Source: Pseudoflavonifractor sp. AF19-9AC
GTDB lineage: Bacteria > Bacillota > Clostridia > Oscillospirales > Oscillospiraceae
DNA: 64,000 nucleotides
Direction of reading: 5' to 3'
Assembly (NCBI RefSeq): GCF_003478995.1
Contig: NZ_QUGI01000003.1
Coordinates: 372,001 to 436,000, forward strand
Each line of letters begins with the position of its first letter. Position 1 is the first letter of the stretch. The notes beneath the pieces were generated by a model. The model had not been told where the DNA came from, did not search any database, and saw only the letters and a program-made list of their open reading frames with translations. Shown piece by piece: positions 15,321 to 23,902 of the stretch. A program made the position numbers and the translations under genes.

Positions 15321-16355
15321 TCAGCGCCGGCCAAAGCCTCCGCCGCGGCCACCGCCGAAGCCACCACCGCCCCGGCTGCCGCCGAAGCCGCCTCCGCGGC
15401 TGAAACCGCCGCCTCGGCTGCCGCCAGAGAAGCCTCCGCCACCCCGGCTTCCGCCAAAGCTGCCACCACGGCCCGGTCCGCTGAAGCCGGAGAAGCCCCC
15501 GCCGCCGGGGCGGGAGGAGTGATTTCCACCACCCGGACCGCCAAAGCCGCCGAAGCCGCCCGGTCCCCTGGGTCCTCCGGGGGGAGGAGGCGGGGGACGG
15601 CGCCAGCGCCGCCGGTACCAGCCGTAGCCCGGTCCATGCCAGAACAGAATGGGCCGGAACATCACGGGCGGATTGACCACGCCGTAATAGCGCTGCCGGT
15701 AAGAGGCGTAGCGGAGATTGTCCACCACCGTGGCAATGACCAGCAGGATCACCAACAGCATAACGATGCCGTAGACGTTGATTCCGCTCTGATAGCCATA
15801 GCTTCCATTGCCCAGATAGCCCAGGCCATACTGGTCCACATAGTACTCATTCACTTCCCGGAACAGCTCCAGGATGCCGGAGGCATACTCCTTGTCCGCC
15901 ACGCCCTCATAGAGGTAAGTGTTCATGTAGGAGTTGATCTGGCTGTCGGTAAGAGGGTAGTTATCTCCGGGAAGGAAGTAGGCGCTGCCGCTGCCCGTCT
16001 CAATTACCAGCACGGCATCTGCCGCCGACAGCTCCCAGGCCATGGCCCGGTCATAGGCGTAGTCCTCCAGACTGCCGGACGCAGTGGGTACCACCGCCAC
16101 CGCCACCAGGCTGTCATAGCGCTTCAGCCAGTTGGCGTTGTATAGGTTGATCTGGCGTTCCTGCTCCTGAGTCAGCACGTCCGCCTCGTCCAGCAAAAAG
16201 CCTTCGCTGTAGCTGGTAGACAGACTGGTGTCCAATCCCACCGACGCAGGACTGTTTGGCACGGTCTCCTCCCGGTTCAGGCCGATGAACACCGCCCCGG
16301 CTACCATCGCCAGGGTGATGACCACCGCCACCCAGGTTTTCTGAAAAAATTTCAT
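15321..16355 (-). CDS. TPM-domain membrane protein with long Gly/Arg-rich tail
   Basis: The 344-residue protein starts with a signal or anchor helix (about 8-26) and continues with a TPM_phosphatase domain (about 45-165; DEADVLTQEQERQIN, VVPTASGSLEDYAYDRA) exposed outside the membrane. A second helix is near 193-212. The last 100 residues are almost only G, R, F, S and P, first a PPPPPP run then GGGFGGSRGGG-type repeats, likely disordered and cytoplasmic. It follows telA by 133 bp on the same strand, which fits the frequent association of TPM proteins with TelA/XpaC. Function is unknown; an envelope-stress role is inference. Confidence 0.85.
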   Translation of the reverse strand: MKFFQKTWVAVVITLAMVAGAVFIGLNREETVPNSPASVGLDTSLSTSYSEGFLLDEADVLTQEQERQINLYNANWLKRYDSLVAVAVVPTASGSLEDYAYDRAMAWELSAADAVLVIETGSGSAYFLPGDNYPLTDSQINSYMNTYLYEGVADKEYASGILELFREVNEYYVDQYGLGYLGNGSYGYQSGINVYGIVMLLVILLVIATVVDNLRYASYRQRYYGVVNPPVMFRPILFWHGPGYGWYRRRWRRPPPPPPGGPRGPGGFGGFGGPGGGNHSSRPGGGGFSGFSGPGRGGSFGGSRGGGGFSGGSRGGGFSRGGGFGGSRGGGGFGGGRGGGFGRR

Positions 16356-16488
16356 TGCCGGTTCCTTTCTTCGCTGTGCTTGTTCCGGTTCTCATTTCTG
16401 CCGCGCGGCGATCCTTCGCGCTTCGCGCTGTCACGCTGCGGATTGGCCGCACGGACGGGTCAATAACTCCGCCGTCTCTGCGCTGCTT

Positions 16489-17697
16489 TTATCCTCTCAG
16501 CTCCAGCAGTTTCTGCTTCAGCTCGCCCTCGATGCGGCCCAGCTCGGCCTCGGCCTCTTTCCGCTTCTGGGCGCCCTCGGTCTGGATCTTCATGACCTCG
16601 TCCAGAGTGGAGATGAGCTGCTCGTTGGTGTGCTGGAGGGTCTGGATATCCACCACGCTGCGCTCGGCCTCCCGAGCGGTCTCGATGGTGCCCATCTTCA
16701 GCATATCTGCGTTCTTCTTCAGCAGGTCGTTGGTCATGTTGGTCACAGCAGTCTGAGCCGCAGTGGCCTGACGGCCGTGCTCCAGACCCAGGGCCAACAC
16801 CATCTGGCTCTTCCACAGGGGGATGGTGTTTACCAGAGAGGACTGGATCTTCTCCAGCATCTGGGTGTCATTGTTCTGCAGAAGGCGGGTCTGGGGACCC
16901 ATCTGGATGGAAATCATCCGGGTCAGCTCCAGGTCGTGGAGCTTCTTCTCAAAGCGGGTGCACAGGTTGGCAAAGTCGTTGTAGGCCTGAGCATCCTCCT
17001 GGGCACCGGTCTGGGCAGCCTTCTTCTTCAGCTCCTCCAGATCGTGGGTGCGCAGGTACTCCAGGCGCTTCTTGCCCGCGATGATATACATGGTGAGCTC
17101 TTTATAATACTTGGTGTTCAGGTCATACATCTGGTCGAACATAGCGATGTCCTTCATGAGGACAATCTGGTGGTTCTCCAGCACCTTCACAATCTTGTTT
17201 ACGTTGGTCTCCGCCTTGGAGTAGCTGGCTTTCAGTGCCTCCAGCTCGTCCTTCTTCTTCTGGAAAAAGCCGAAGATACCGCCCTTCTTCTCCTCGCCCT
17301 GGCCGAAGTTCTTCAGCTCCACCACCAGGGAGGACAGGGCCTCGCCCACTTCGCCCAGGTCCTTGGTCTTTACGTTGTTCAGGGCACTCTCCGAGAAGGC
17401 GGCGATGTTCTTCTGGGCCGCCGCGCCGTACTGGAGCACCATGTTGGAGTCGGTGACGTCGATCTTCTGGGCAAAGTCGTCCACCATCTTCCGCTCCGCC
17501 TCGCTGAGCATGGACTCATCCAGCTTCACCGCGTTGGCATCCCGCTGGGCCTGAACGGCCTCCGCCTGGGCCTGAGCCGTGTCGACGGGGGGTTCCAGGG
17601 TGAGCGCAGGCGCTTCGGGGGCTGCAGGGGCCTGGGCAGCCGCGGCGGTATCCGGGGTCAGGGTCAGCTCCGGGGTCAGATTCAGTTCATCGCTCAT
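16489..17697 (-). CDS. telA: toxic anion resistance protein, TelA/YaaN family
   Basis: This 402-residue, largely helical cytoplasmic protein belongs to the TelA/KlaA family, originally linked to tellurite resistance. The N-terminal 60 residues are Ala/Pro-rich and probably disordered. The core contains the family blocks FAQKIDVTDSNMVLQYG, GIFGFFQKKKDELEALK and WKSQMVLALGLEHGRQA, and the C-terminus is a charged coiled coil. In Bacillus the homologue yaaN lies next to xpaC, and the same pairing occurs here with a small membrane protein inserted between them. Its start overlaps that gene by 11 bases. Confidence 0.92.
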   Translation of the reverse strand: MSDELNLTPELTLTPDTAAAAQAPAAPEAPALTLEPPVDTAQAQAEAVQAQRDANAVKLDESMLSEAERKMVDDFAQKIDVTDSNMVLQYGAAAQKNIAAFSESALNNVKTKDLGEVGEALSSLVVELKNFGQGEEKKGGIFGFFQKKKDELEALKASYSKAETNVNKIVKVLENHQIVLMKDIAMFDQMYDLNTKYYKELTMYIIAGKKRLEYLRTHDLEELKKKAAQTGAQEDAQAYNDFANLCTRFEKKLHDLELTRMISIQMGPQTRLLQNNDTQMLEKIQSSLVNTIPLWKSQMVLALGLEHGRQATAAQTAVTNMTNDLLKKNADMLKMGTIETAREAERSVVDIQTLQHTNEQLISTLDEVMKIQTEGAQKRKEAEAELGRIEGELKQKLLELRG

Positions 17698-17944
17698 GTG
17701 GATTTCCTCCTAAATTGTTGTTATCGTTCGATTTTTTCCAATTATATGCCAGATAGCAGTACCATTGAAGGGCGCAGCACAGGACTTGAAGCAAAACCAG
17801 GACCGCTGCCAAGCTCATGCTCACCCCGTCCAGGCTGCGGCCGGCAGCGAGAAAAAAGCCTAGCTGGATAGCCAGTACCAGCGTCCAGAGCAGGGCGGCC
17901 GCCAGGCACTCGTCCCGGCTGATCCGGTTCCGATATCCCATCAC
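17687..17944 (-). CDS. small two-helix membrane protein between xpaC and telA
   Basis: An 85-residue protein with hydrophobic segments at about 14-33 and 42-66 and a basic, Asn-rich end (NWKKSNDNNN). Start is either GTG 17944 or ATG 17941, both served by AAGGAGG 7-10 nt away. It lies 12 bp downstream of xpaC and overlaps telA by 11 bases, so all three are coupled. No family recognised; its place suggests it anchors or assists the XpaC/TelA pair. Confidence 0.75.
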   Translation of the reverse strand: MMGYRNRISRDECLAAALLWTLVLAIQLGFFLAAGRSLDGVSMSLAAVLVLLQVLCCALQWYCYLAYNWKKSNDNNNLGGNPHER

Positions 17945-17956
17945 CGCAAGCCCTCC

Positions 17957-18682
17957 TTACAGCTCCAGGTTCACGTCCGTATCCTTCTTCTGTTCCTGTC
18001 CCATCTGCATCCCGCCCAGGCCCTCCCGGGCCAGCAGGTTTTCCATTACGGTAATGTCGGTGGAGATGTCCAGTGCCTCCTCCCCAAAGAGGGCGTCCAG
18101 CTGCTTGTCAAAGGCCTGGACAATGGTATCCATCATGGTCTCCACCTTGCCCTTGGTGGCGTCGATGTTGCTGCCGGAGATGCCGGCGGCATCCATCCGG
18201 TCATAGGCGTTGAGAATCTTCAGCGTGGTGGGCAGGTAGTAGTCCAGGAAGCGGCGGATCTGAGGCAGCTTCTTGGGCTGAGCCACCACCTGGTCGATGA
18301 TCTTGCCCGTGACCTCCTCCAGGTGGTCGATCTGGGCAGAAATCTTCTCGTCCTCAATGCTGTCGTTGAGCCGACGCATCTCACTCAAAGCCCGCTCCCG
18401 CTCTTTCAGCAGAGCATCAATCTCCGGGTTTCCGGTGGATTTGGGGGTCTCCTTCTTGGGGGCCTCCTCCTTTTTCTTGGGTTCCTCTTTCTTCTCCTCC
18501 CCAGGCATGGCGTAGGCTTTATCCGGGAATATGGCTTTGCCCACCACAAATACCACGGCACATACCGCCGCACACAGGGCGTAGTGGACCGGACGGCGAA
18601 GGGGGAAAACCAGGGCATAAACCAAGCTGGTCACCCCGATGAGATAGATGGGAAGTACCGAGCGCTTTACATGCTTTGCCAT
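17957..18682 (-). CDS. xpaC: XpaC family protein (5-bromo-4-chloroindolyl phosphate hydrolysis family)
   Basis: A 241-residue protein with two N-terminal helices (about 9-27 and 34-53), a Lys/Glu/Pro-rich linker and a helical C-terminal domain containing the XpaC-like sequence LPQIRRFLDYYLPTTLKIL. The family name comes from a Bacillus phenotype; the biochemical role is not established. ATG 18682 is 6 nt after GGAGG, so the longer frame to 18712 is not used. First gene of an operon with a small membrane protein, telA and a TPM gene, transcribed from 18760-18788. Confidence 0.9.
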   Translation of the reverse strand: MAKHVKRSVLPIYLIGVTSLVYALVFPLRRPVHYALCAAVCAVVFVVGKAIFPDKAYAMPGEEKKEEPKKKEEAPKKETPKSTGNPEIDALLKERERALSEMRRLNDSIEDEKISAQIDHLEEVTGKIIDQVVAQPKKLPQIRRFLDYYLPTTLKILNAYDRMDAAGISGSNIDATKGKVETMMDTIVQAFDKQLDALFGEEALDISTDITVMENLLAREGLGGMQMGQEQKKDTDVNLEL

Positions 18683-18759
18683 AACAAACCTCCACAGCTC
18701 ACAGCCTTCCATGCCGCGGCGAAATCGGGCCGGGCGCTGGGTATTTTTCTTATGAATGC

Positions 18760-18788
18760 ATTATATCCTTCCCAAAGAGGGGTGTCAA
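18760..18788 (-). promoter_or_regulatory. consensus promoter of the xpaC-telA-TPM operon
   Basis: On the minus strand TTGACA (18788-18783), 17 bp, TATAAT (18765-18760). About 78 bp before the xpaC start. Confidence 0.9.
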
Positions 18789-18813
18789 GTTGCCCATTTT
18801 CTCCGATTCCCGC

Positions 18814-18842
18814 TTGAAATCCGAATTTAATCGCGCTACAAT
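18814..18842 (+). promoter_or_regulatory. promoter of the LTA-synthase-like gene
   Basis: TTGAAA (18814-18819), 17 bp, TACAAT (18837-18842). The leader of about 110 nt contains two hairpins, CGGCAGCC/GGCTGCCG (18884-18902) and GGGCAT/ATGCCC (18914 onwards), without U-runs. The region 18683-18958 thus holds two divergent promoters and no gene. Confidence 0.78.
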
Positions 18843-18958
18843 AGCGATATCTGTTGTCAAAGATTGTCCTTTTTTCTCCCCACCGGCAGCCATCGGCTGC
18901 CGTCTCATAATTTAGGGCATTTTTTATGCCCATTCTTTGCAAAGGAGTTGTGATTTCC

Positions 18959-20830
18959 ATGCCCGACTTGCTGATGCCTGCCGCTCCCGCAGGCGAAGCG
19001 GTCTCCTCTCCCCTGGCCCGTATCCGCGGGACGCGGGTGCTTATTGGGCTGGGGTGGCTGAGCACCCCCTTCTTCCCCCTGTTCTGTCTGTTTGTCATGG
19101 ACTACATGAACTTCGGCGGCCACCTGACCGTCCAGTTCACCTTCTGGGAGCGGCACCCCCGCTCCGCACTCTTTGAAGTGGTGGTGGTGCTTCTTCTGTT
19201 TGCGGTCCTCACCCTGATTCTCCGCCGTCTTTGGATCTCGGGGCTGATCTTCGGACTGTTGTCCCTGATTGCCGCCTACGTCAATTACACCAAGGCCGCC
19301 CTCAACGGCGACCACCTCTATCCCCAGGATCTGGCCATGGTCACTCAGGCCAAGGAGCTGACCTCCTTCATCAGCGGAGATACCCCTGTCTGGTTCTGGC
19401 TGGGTGTCGCGGCGGTGCTGCTGTGGGTGGGCTGGTTCTGGCTGTTCCGCATCGCCCTGCTCCGCCCCTTCTTCTGGCGCTGGTCCACAGCGGCCCTGAT
19501 CATTCTGGCCGTCTACTTATCGGTGAACACCACCACCAAGACTGAGCGGGTGCTCAACCGCTTTGGCATGTCCACCATCGATTCCGCCCTTCAGAGCTCC
19601 AACTATGCCGCCAATGGCTTTGTGGGCGCCTTCACCATCAACGTACTCAGTATGCAGGTCCAGCCCCCCGCCGGGTACAGTCAGGACACCATTCAGTCCA
19701 TTCTGGAGCCCTATCAGGCCGTGGCCGCCGATCCTGACGCCCAGGTCTTCGACGTGGTGGTAGTCCTCAGCGAGAGCTTCTTCGACCCCCGCATTCTGCC
19801 CGGAGTCTCTTTCTCGGAAAATCCGCTGGACAACTATGACCGGCTGCTGGACGACCCCAACAGTTACAGCGGACTTATTTATACCACCGCTCTGGGAGGC
19901 GGCACCGTACGTCCGGAATTCGCCCTGCTCACCGGACTGACCACCGACTACATGCCCGACGTCACCACCCCCTACTGGTATGTGGATCACGCCTTCCCCA
20001 CCTATGTATCCAATTATAAGGACGCGGGCTACACCACCCTGGCCGTCCATCCCTACGACAAGAAATTCTACGCCCGAAACACCGCCTATCCCCTGCTGGG
20101 CTTTGATGAATTCTACGGCCAGGAGGAGGTGGCCGAGCTGGTGGAGCCCACCTATAAGCGCAGCTACATCAGCGATGACACCACCTTCCAGGCCATCCGC
20201 ACCCTGGTAGACAGCCAGGAGGATCCGGTCTTCCTCTTTGCCATTACCATGGAAAATCACCAGCCCTTCAATGCCCTGGACGCGGAGGACATCCACATTC
20301 AGGTGGACTGCCCCGCCATGTCTGAGGCCTCTCTCACCGCCCTGACCACCTACACCCAGGGGCTCTACGATGCGGACCAGATGCTGGGCTCCCTGGCAGA
20401 CTGGATTGACATCCGGGAAAAGCCCACTGTACTGCTCTTCTTCGGTGACCATCTGCCTACCCTGGGCAGCAACTTCTCCGCTTACGATGAAACGGGATTT
20501 GTGGACGCCAGCGGGAATCAGACCACGGAAGACCGGCAGCTGCTCTACTCCACCCCCTTTATCATCTACTCCAACCGGGAGCTGGAGGGCGGACTGCTGG
20601 AGGAGCACACCGGAAACCAGATCTCCGACTACAACCTGCTCAACTCCCTGGCCCGCTCCACCGGCATGGCCCGCACCCCCTACATGGAGCTGCTGGCCGA
20701 CTTCTATCAGAACGTCCCCTTCTACAATAACCGTCTGCTCCTTCCCCTGAGTCAGGAGGACACCTTCTTCCCCCAGGCCATGGAGCAGATCACCTATGAC
20801 CGGGTACTGGGTGAAGGCTGGTCCAATTGA
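18959..20830 (+). CDS. LTA synthase family sulfatase (phosphoglycerol transferase)
   Basis: This 623-residue membrane enzyme resembles LtaS, which polymerises glycerol phosphate onto lipid anchors outside the cell. It has five N-terminal helices (residues about 20-200), then an extracellular alkaline-phosphatase-fold domain. Expected active-site elements are present: the metal-binding Glu in VVVLSESFFDP, the nucleophile Thr in GGGTVRPEFALLTG and the FFGDHLPTL histidine. ATG 18959 is used because AAAGGAG (18941-18947) precedes it; the in-frame ATG 18926 has no ribosome site. Whether it makes lipoteichoic acid or modifies another glycan is not decided by sequence. Confidence 0.9.
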   Translation: MPDLLMPAAPAGEAVSSPLARIRGTRVLIGLGWLSTPFFPLFCLFVMDYMNFGGHLTVQFTFWERHPRSALFEVVVVLLLFAVLTLILRRLWISGLIFGLLSLIAAYVNYTKAALNGDHLYPQDLAMVTQAKELTSFISGDTPVWFWLGVAAVLLWVGWFWLFRIALLRPFFWRWSTAALIILAVYLSVNTTTKTERVLNRFGMSTIDSALQSSNYAANGFVGAFTINVLSMQVQPPAGYSQDTIQSILEPYQAVAADPDAQVFDVVVVLSESFFDPRILPGVSFSENPLDNYDRLLDDPNSYSGLIYTTALGGGTVRPEFALLTGLTTDYMPDVTTPYWYVDHAFPTYVSNYKDAGYTTLAVHPYDKKFYARNTAYPLLGFDEFYGQEEVAELVEPTYKRSYISDDTTFQAIRTLVDSQEDPVFLFAITMENHQPFNALDAEDIHIQVDCPAMSEASLTALTTYTQGLYDADQMLGSLADWIDIREKPTVLLFFGDHLPTLGSNFSAYDETGFVDASGNQTTEDRQLLYSTPFIIYSNRELEGGLLEEHTGNQISDYNLLNSLARSTGMARTPYMELLADFYQNVPFYNNRLLLPLSQEDTFFPQAMEQITYDRVLGEGWSN

Positions 20831-20846
20831 ATCTGATTCTCCTACA

Positions 20847-20875
20847 TTGACTTATCCCTTATAATTATGTATATT
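20847..20875 (+). promoter_or_regulatory. promoter of the threonine ammonia-lyase gene
   Basis: TTGACT (20847-20852), 17 bp, TATATT (20870-20875), 46 bp before the start codon. No terminator for the preceding gene was seen, so read-through is possible. Confidence 0.7.
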
Positions 20876-20921
20876 TAATGGTAAATCGTATTTTGCGAAA
20901 CGAAATAAAGGAGACGGAACC

Positions 20922-22139
20922 ATGACCCTCGAACAGTTTAAAAACGCCCGGAATGTGCTCCAGGGCGTTTTGCGGCCCACTCACCTCATTGATTCCCCCT
21001 ACCTGTCCCGGCTGTGCGGAAACCATGTGTACCTCAAGCCGGAGAACATGCAGGTCACCGGGGCCTACAAGATTCGAGGCGCTTTCTATAAAATCAGCAC
21101 CCTGACTCCGGAGGAAAAGGAGCGCGGTCTGGTCACCGCCTCCGCCGGAAACCACGCCCAGGGTGTGGCCTATGCGGCCCAGGCCGCCGGCGTGGCCGCC
21201 ACCATCGTCATGCCCACCACCACTCCCCTGGTGAAGGTGAACAACACCAAGGACTACGGAGCCAAGGTGGTGCTCCATGGCGAGGTCTTTGACGACGCCG
21301 CTGAGCTGGCCGCCAAGCTCTCCCAGGAGCAGGGGCTCACCTACGTCCATCCCTTCAACGACCTCACCCTGGCCACCGGCCAGGGCACCATCGCCTATGA
21401 GATTTTCCAGGACCTGCCCGATGTGGACGTCATCCTGGTCCCCATCGGCGGCGGCGGTCTGGCCGCCGGCGTATCCACCCTGGCCAAGCTTCTCAACCCC
21501 AACGTGGAGGTCATCGGCGTGGAGCCGGTGGGGGCCGCCTCCATGAAGGCCAGCCTGGAGGCCGGCCATGTGGTCACCCTGCCCACCGCCACCACCATTG
21601 CTGACGGCGTGGCGGTGAAGACTCCGGGCGATCTGGTCTTCCCCTATGTCCAGAAAAACGTGGACCGGGTGCTGGCTCTGGAGGACACCGAGCTGGTGGA
21701 GGCCTTCCTGGATTTGATGGAGCGGCACAAGATGGTGGTGGAAAACGCCGGTCTTCTCACCGTGGCCGCCCTGCGTCACCTGGACTGCCGGGGCAAGAAC
21801 GTGGTCTCCGTCCTCTCCGGCGGCAACATGGACGTCATCACCATGGCCTCCCTGGTCCAGCACGGCCTTATCCGCCGGGGCCGGATCTTCACCTTCGCCG
21901 TGCAGCTGCCTGACCGGCCCGGCGAACTGCTGCGGGTGGCTGAGGTGCTGGCCAAAAACAACGGCAACATCATCAAGCTGGAGCACAACCAGTTCATTAA
22001 CATCAACCGCCAGTCCGGCGTGGAGCTTCGGGTCACGCTGGAGGCCTTCGGCCACGAGCACAAGGAGCAGATTCTCCAGGCCCTGGGTGAGGCGGGCTAT
22101 CACGCCGTGGAGACGGACACCGCCGATTTCTACAACTAA
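20922..22139 (+). CDS. ilvA: threonine ammonia-lyase (threonine deaminase)
   Basis: A PLP enzyme converting threonine to 2-oxobutanoate and ammonia. The 405-residue protein has the fold-type II catalytic domain, with the Schiff-base lysine at K50 in GAYKIRGA and the phosphate-binding loop GGGGLAAG near residue 177. A C-terminal ACT-like domain (about 325-400, FAVQLPDRPGELLRVAEVL) is present. One short ACT domain rather than the two of large biosynthetic IlvA makes it like the catabolic/short form (tdcB/ilvA short). AAAGGAG precedes ATG 20922. Confidence 0.93.
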   Translation: MTLEQFKNARNVLQGVLRPTHLIDSPYLSRLCGNHVYLKPENMQVTGAYKIRGAFYKISTLTPEEKERGLVTASAGNHAQGVAYAAQAAGVAATIVMPTTTPLVKVNNTKDYGAKVVLHGEVFDDAAELAAKLSQEQGLTYVHPFNDLTLATGQGTIAYEIFQDLPDVDVILVPIGGGGLAAGVSTLAKLLNPNVEVIGVEPVGAASMKASLEAGHVVTLPTATTIADGVAVKTPGDLVFPYVQKNVDRVLALEDTELVEAFLDLMERHKMVVENAGLLTVAALRHLDCRGKNVVSVLSGGNMDVITMASLVQHGLIRRGRIFTFAVQLPDRPGELLRVAEVLAKNNGNIIKLEHNQFININRQSGVELRVTLEAFGHEHKEQILQALGEAGYHAVETDTADFYN

Positions 22140-22413
22140 ACCGGAAGTGGAAGCGGAACCTTGTTCTTCCTCTGCCGCCCGCCGGGGAGTGAGGCTCCTC
22201 CGGCGGGCGGCTATCTGAAAAGCGGCGGGCCGGCCGGGATGGAACGGACGGGGGTGGGCCGTGGGCTCGGCCCGGAGCAAATCCGTTCTCCCGGAGGCTC
22301 CCGGGAAGCGTCCGCTCCCCTTCTCCGCCCTGTATCCTATGCGCCCGGAGTCCGGGCTGCCCCTGATGCAACCGCTTTGTTATTTTGTCGTATGGAAAGT
22401 GAGGCTGTCAGTT
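22140..22413 (+). other. gene-free GC-rich spacer with hairpin
   Basis: This 274-bp spacer has one strong inverted repeat at about 22174-22212 (GCCGCCCGCCGG with CCGGCGGGCGGC, loop with a GGAG/CTCC extension) but no U-run. It may end the threonine ammonia-lyase mRNA. No promoter or coding signal stands out. Confidence 0.45.
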
Positions 22414-23058
22414 ATGGTAAAAATCGCCCCTTCAATTCTGTCCGCTGACTTTGCAAATCTGGGACGGGACATTCAGCGCGTCTCCTCCGCGGAATACCTC
22501 CATGTGGATGTAATGGACGGCGCCTTTGTGCCCAATATCACCCTGGGCGTGCCGGTGGTCCAGTCCATCCGCAAGTGCACGGACATGTTTTTGGACGTCC
22601 ACCTGATGGTGGACAAGCCCGTTCGCTACATTGAGGCCTTTGCCAAGGCGGGAGCCGACCTGCTCTCCGTCCACCTGGAGGCCGACCACCCCAAGCACAT
22701 TGCCCAGGCGCTGGACATTATGGGCCAGTGCGGCGTGAAGAAAGCCGTCGCCCTTCGCCCCATCACCTCTCCCAATGCCATTCTGCCCTACATTGAGCAG
22801 CTGGACATGGTGCTGGTGATGACGGTGGAGCCCGGCTTCGGCGGCCAGTCCTTTATGGAAAACCAGCTGGACACCATCCGCCAGGTCCGGGCCATTATCG
22901 ACCGCTATAACCCCGCCTGCGAGCTGGAGGTGGACGGCGGTGTCTCCCCCAAGACCGCCCCGCTGGTGATAGAGGCGGGTGCCAACGTGCTGGTGGCTGG
23001 CTCCGCCGTGTACGGCACTCCCGACCCCGCCGCCGCCATCGCCGCCCTGCGAGGCTGA
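22414..23058 (+). CDS. rpe: ribulose-phosphate 3-epimerase
   Basis: A TIM-barrel enzyme interconverting ribulose 5-phosphate and xylulose 5-phosphate in the pentose phosphate pathway. The 214 residues match the family length, with KIAPSILSADFANLG at the N-terminus, HVDVMDGAFVPNITLG (metal ligands H and D), VHLMVDKP and MTVEPGFGGQSF. ATG 22414 follows a GAAAGTGAGG-type site; the longer upstream frame is GC-rich noise. It lies between threonine ammonia-lyase and recR rather than in its common rsgA-rpe context. Confidence 0.96.
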   Translation: MVKIAPSILSADFANLGRDIQRVSSAEYLHVDVMDGAFVPNITLGVPVVQSIRKCTDMFLDVHLMVDKPVRYIEAFAKAGADLLSVHLEADHPKHIAQALDIMGQCGVKKAVALRPITSPNAILPYIEQLDMVLVMTVEPGFGGQSFMENQLDTIRQVRAIIDRYNPACELEVDGGVSPKTAPLVIEAGANVLVAGSAVYGTPDPAAAIAALRG

Positions 23059-23071
23059 CCAAAACCGCGGC

Positions 23072-23224
23072 ATAAAGGAATACCAGTTCCTCACCGCAGA
23101 CAGTCCAGAGCAGGTCATGAACGACATGGTTCAGGCGGGCTGGCGGGTGGCTGGAACCTCCCGTCAGCCCCGGTTCCAACTCAAATTTATCATTACTCTG
23201 GAACGGGAATCCCAAAATTCCTAA
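23072..23224 (+). pseudogene. DUF4177-like small ORF lacking a standard start codon
   Basis: Directly after rpe a frame of about 50 codons (KEYQFLTADSPEQVMNDM, then AGWRVAGTS and LKFIITLERE) resembles small DUF4177-type proteins. Where the initiator is expected there is ATA (23072), not ATG. The nearest in-frame canonical start upstream is ATG 22979 inside rpe and downstream ATG 23118, which would remove a third. No good ribosome site is placed for either. It may be a recently disabled gene, use a rare ATA start, or be read by coupling from rpe. Confidence 0.4.
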
Positions 23225-23266
23225 CTCCTAAATTTCTCATTTCTCATCCCCTGGAGGTCAGTCCCC

Positions 23267-23869
23267 ATGGAATACTTTCCCCCCGCCCTTGAAAATCTGG
23301 TGGAACAGTTTGCCAAGCTGCCCGGCATCGGCCGAAAGAGCGCCCAGCGCCTGGCCTTCCACGTCCTCTCCCTGTCTCCGGAAGAGGCGGAGGCCTTTGC
23401 CCAGGCCGTTGTAGAGGCCAAGCGTGCCATCCACTGCTGCCCCGTGTGCCAGAACCTTACGGAGGGGGACGGCCCCTGCTCCATCTGTGCCAGCCCCCGC
23501 CGGGACACCTCTCTCATCTGCGTGGTGGCCGACCCCAAGGATGTGGTGGCCATGGAGCGCTCCCGGGAGTATCAGGGGCTCTATCACGTGCTTCATGGGG
23601 TCATCTCCCCCATGAACCATGTAAGCCCCGACGATCTGCACATCAAGTCCCTGTTGGAGCGTGTGGCTGCCGGGGGAGTGTCCGAGGTCATCATGGCCAC
23701 CAACCCGGATACAGAGGGGGAGGCCACCGCCATGTACCTCTCCCGGCTGCTGAAGCCCTTCCAGGTGAAGGTCACCCGCCTGGCCTACGGCATCCCCGTG
23801 GGCAGCCACCTGGAGTACACCGATGACGCCACCCTCATGCGGGCGCTGGAGGGCCGGCGGGAAATGTAA
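23267..23869 (+). CDS. recR: recombination mediator RecR
   Basis: RecR helps load RecA at gaps as part of the RecFOR pathway. The 200-residue protein has the N-terminal helix-hairpin-helix (KLPGIGRKSAQRLAF), a four-cysteine zinc finger (CPVC ... CSIC), a Toprim domain (ICVVADPKDVVAMER ... ATNPDTEGEATA) and a C-terminal Walker-B-like region. The length is normal. TGGAGG precedes ATG 23267. In many Firmicutes it follows dnaX and ybaB; here it does not. Confidence 0.97.
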   Translation: MEYFPPALENLVEQFAKLPGIGRKSAQRLAFHVLSLSPEEAEAFAQAVVEAKRAIHCCPVCQNLTEGDGPCSICASPRRDTSLICVVADPKDVVAMERSREYQGLYHVLHGVISPMNHVSPDDLHIKSLLERVAAGGVSEVIMATNPDTEGEATAMYLSRLLKPFQVKVTRLAYGIPVGSHLEYTDDATLMRALEGRREM

Positions 23870-23902
23870 GCGCCACACCACTGAGAAAGGAGCGTCACGG
23901 CA

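Noticed and set aside
15316..15637. repeat-rich frames opposite the TPM tail, read as a tandem repeat or CRISPR-like array
   Set aside because: The repeats are codons of the Gly/Arg-rich tail; there are no uniform repeats with unique spacers. No CRISPR array was seen anywhere.
22261..22413. 51-codon N-terminal extension of rpe
   Set aside because: Not similar to the family start; the epimerase begins at KIAPSILSAD after ATG 22414.
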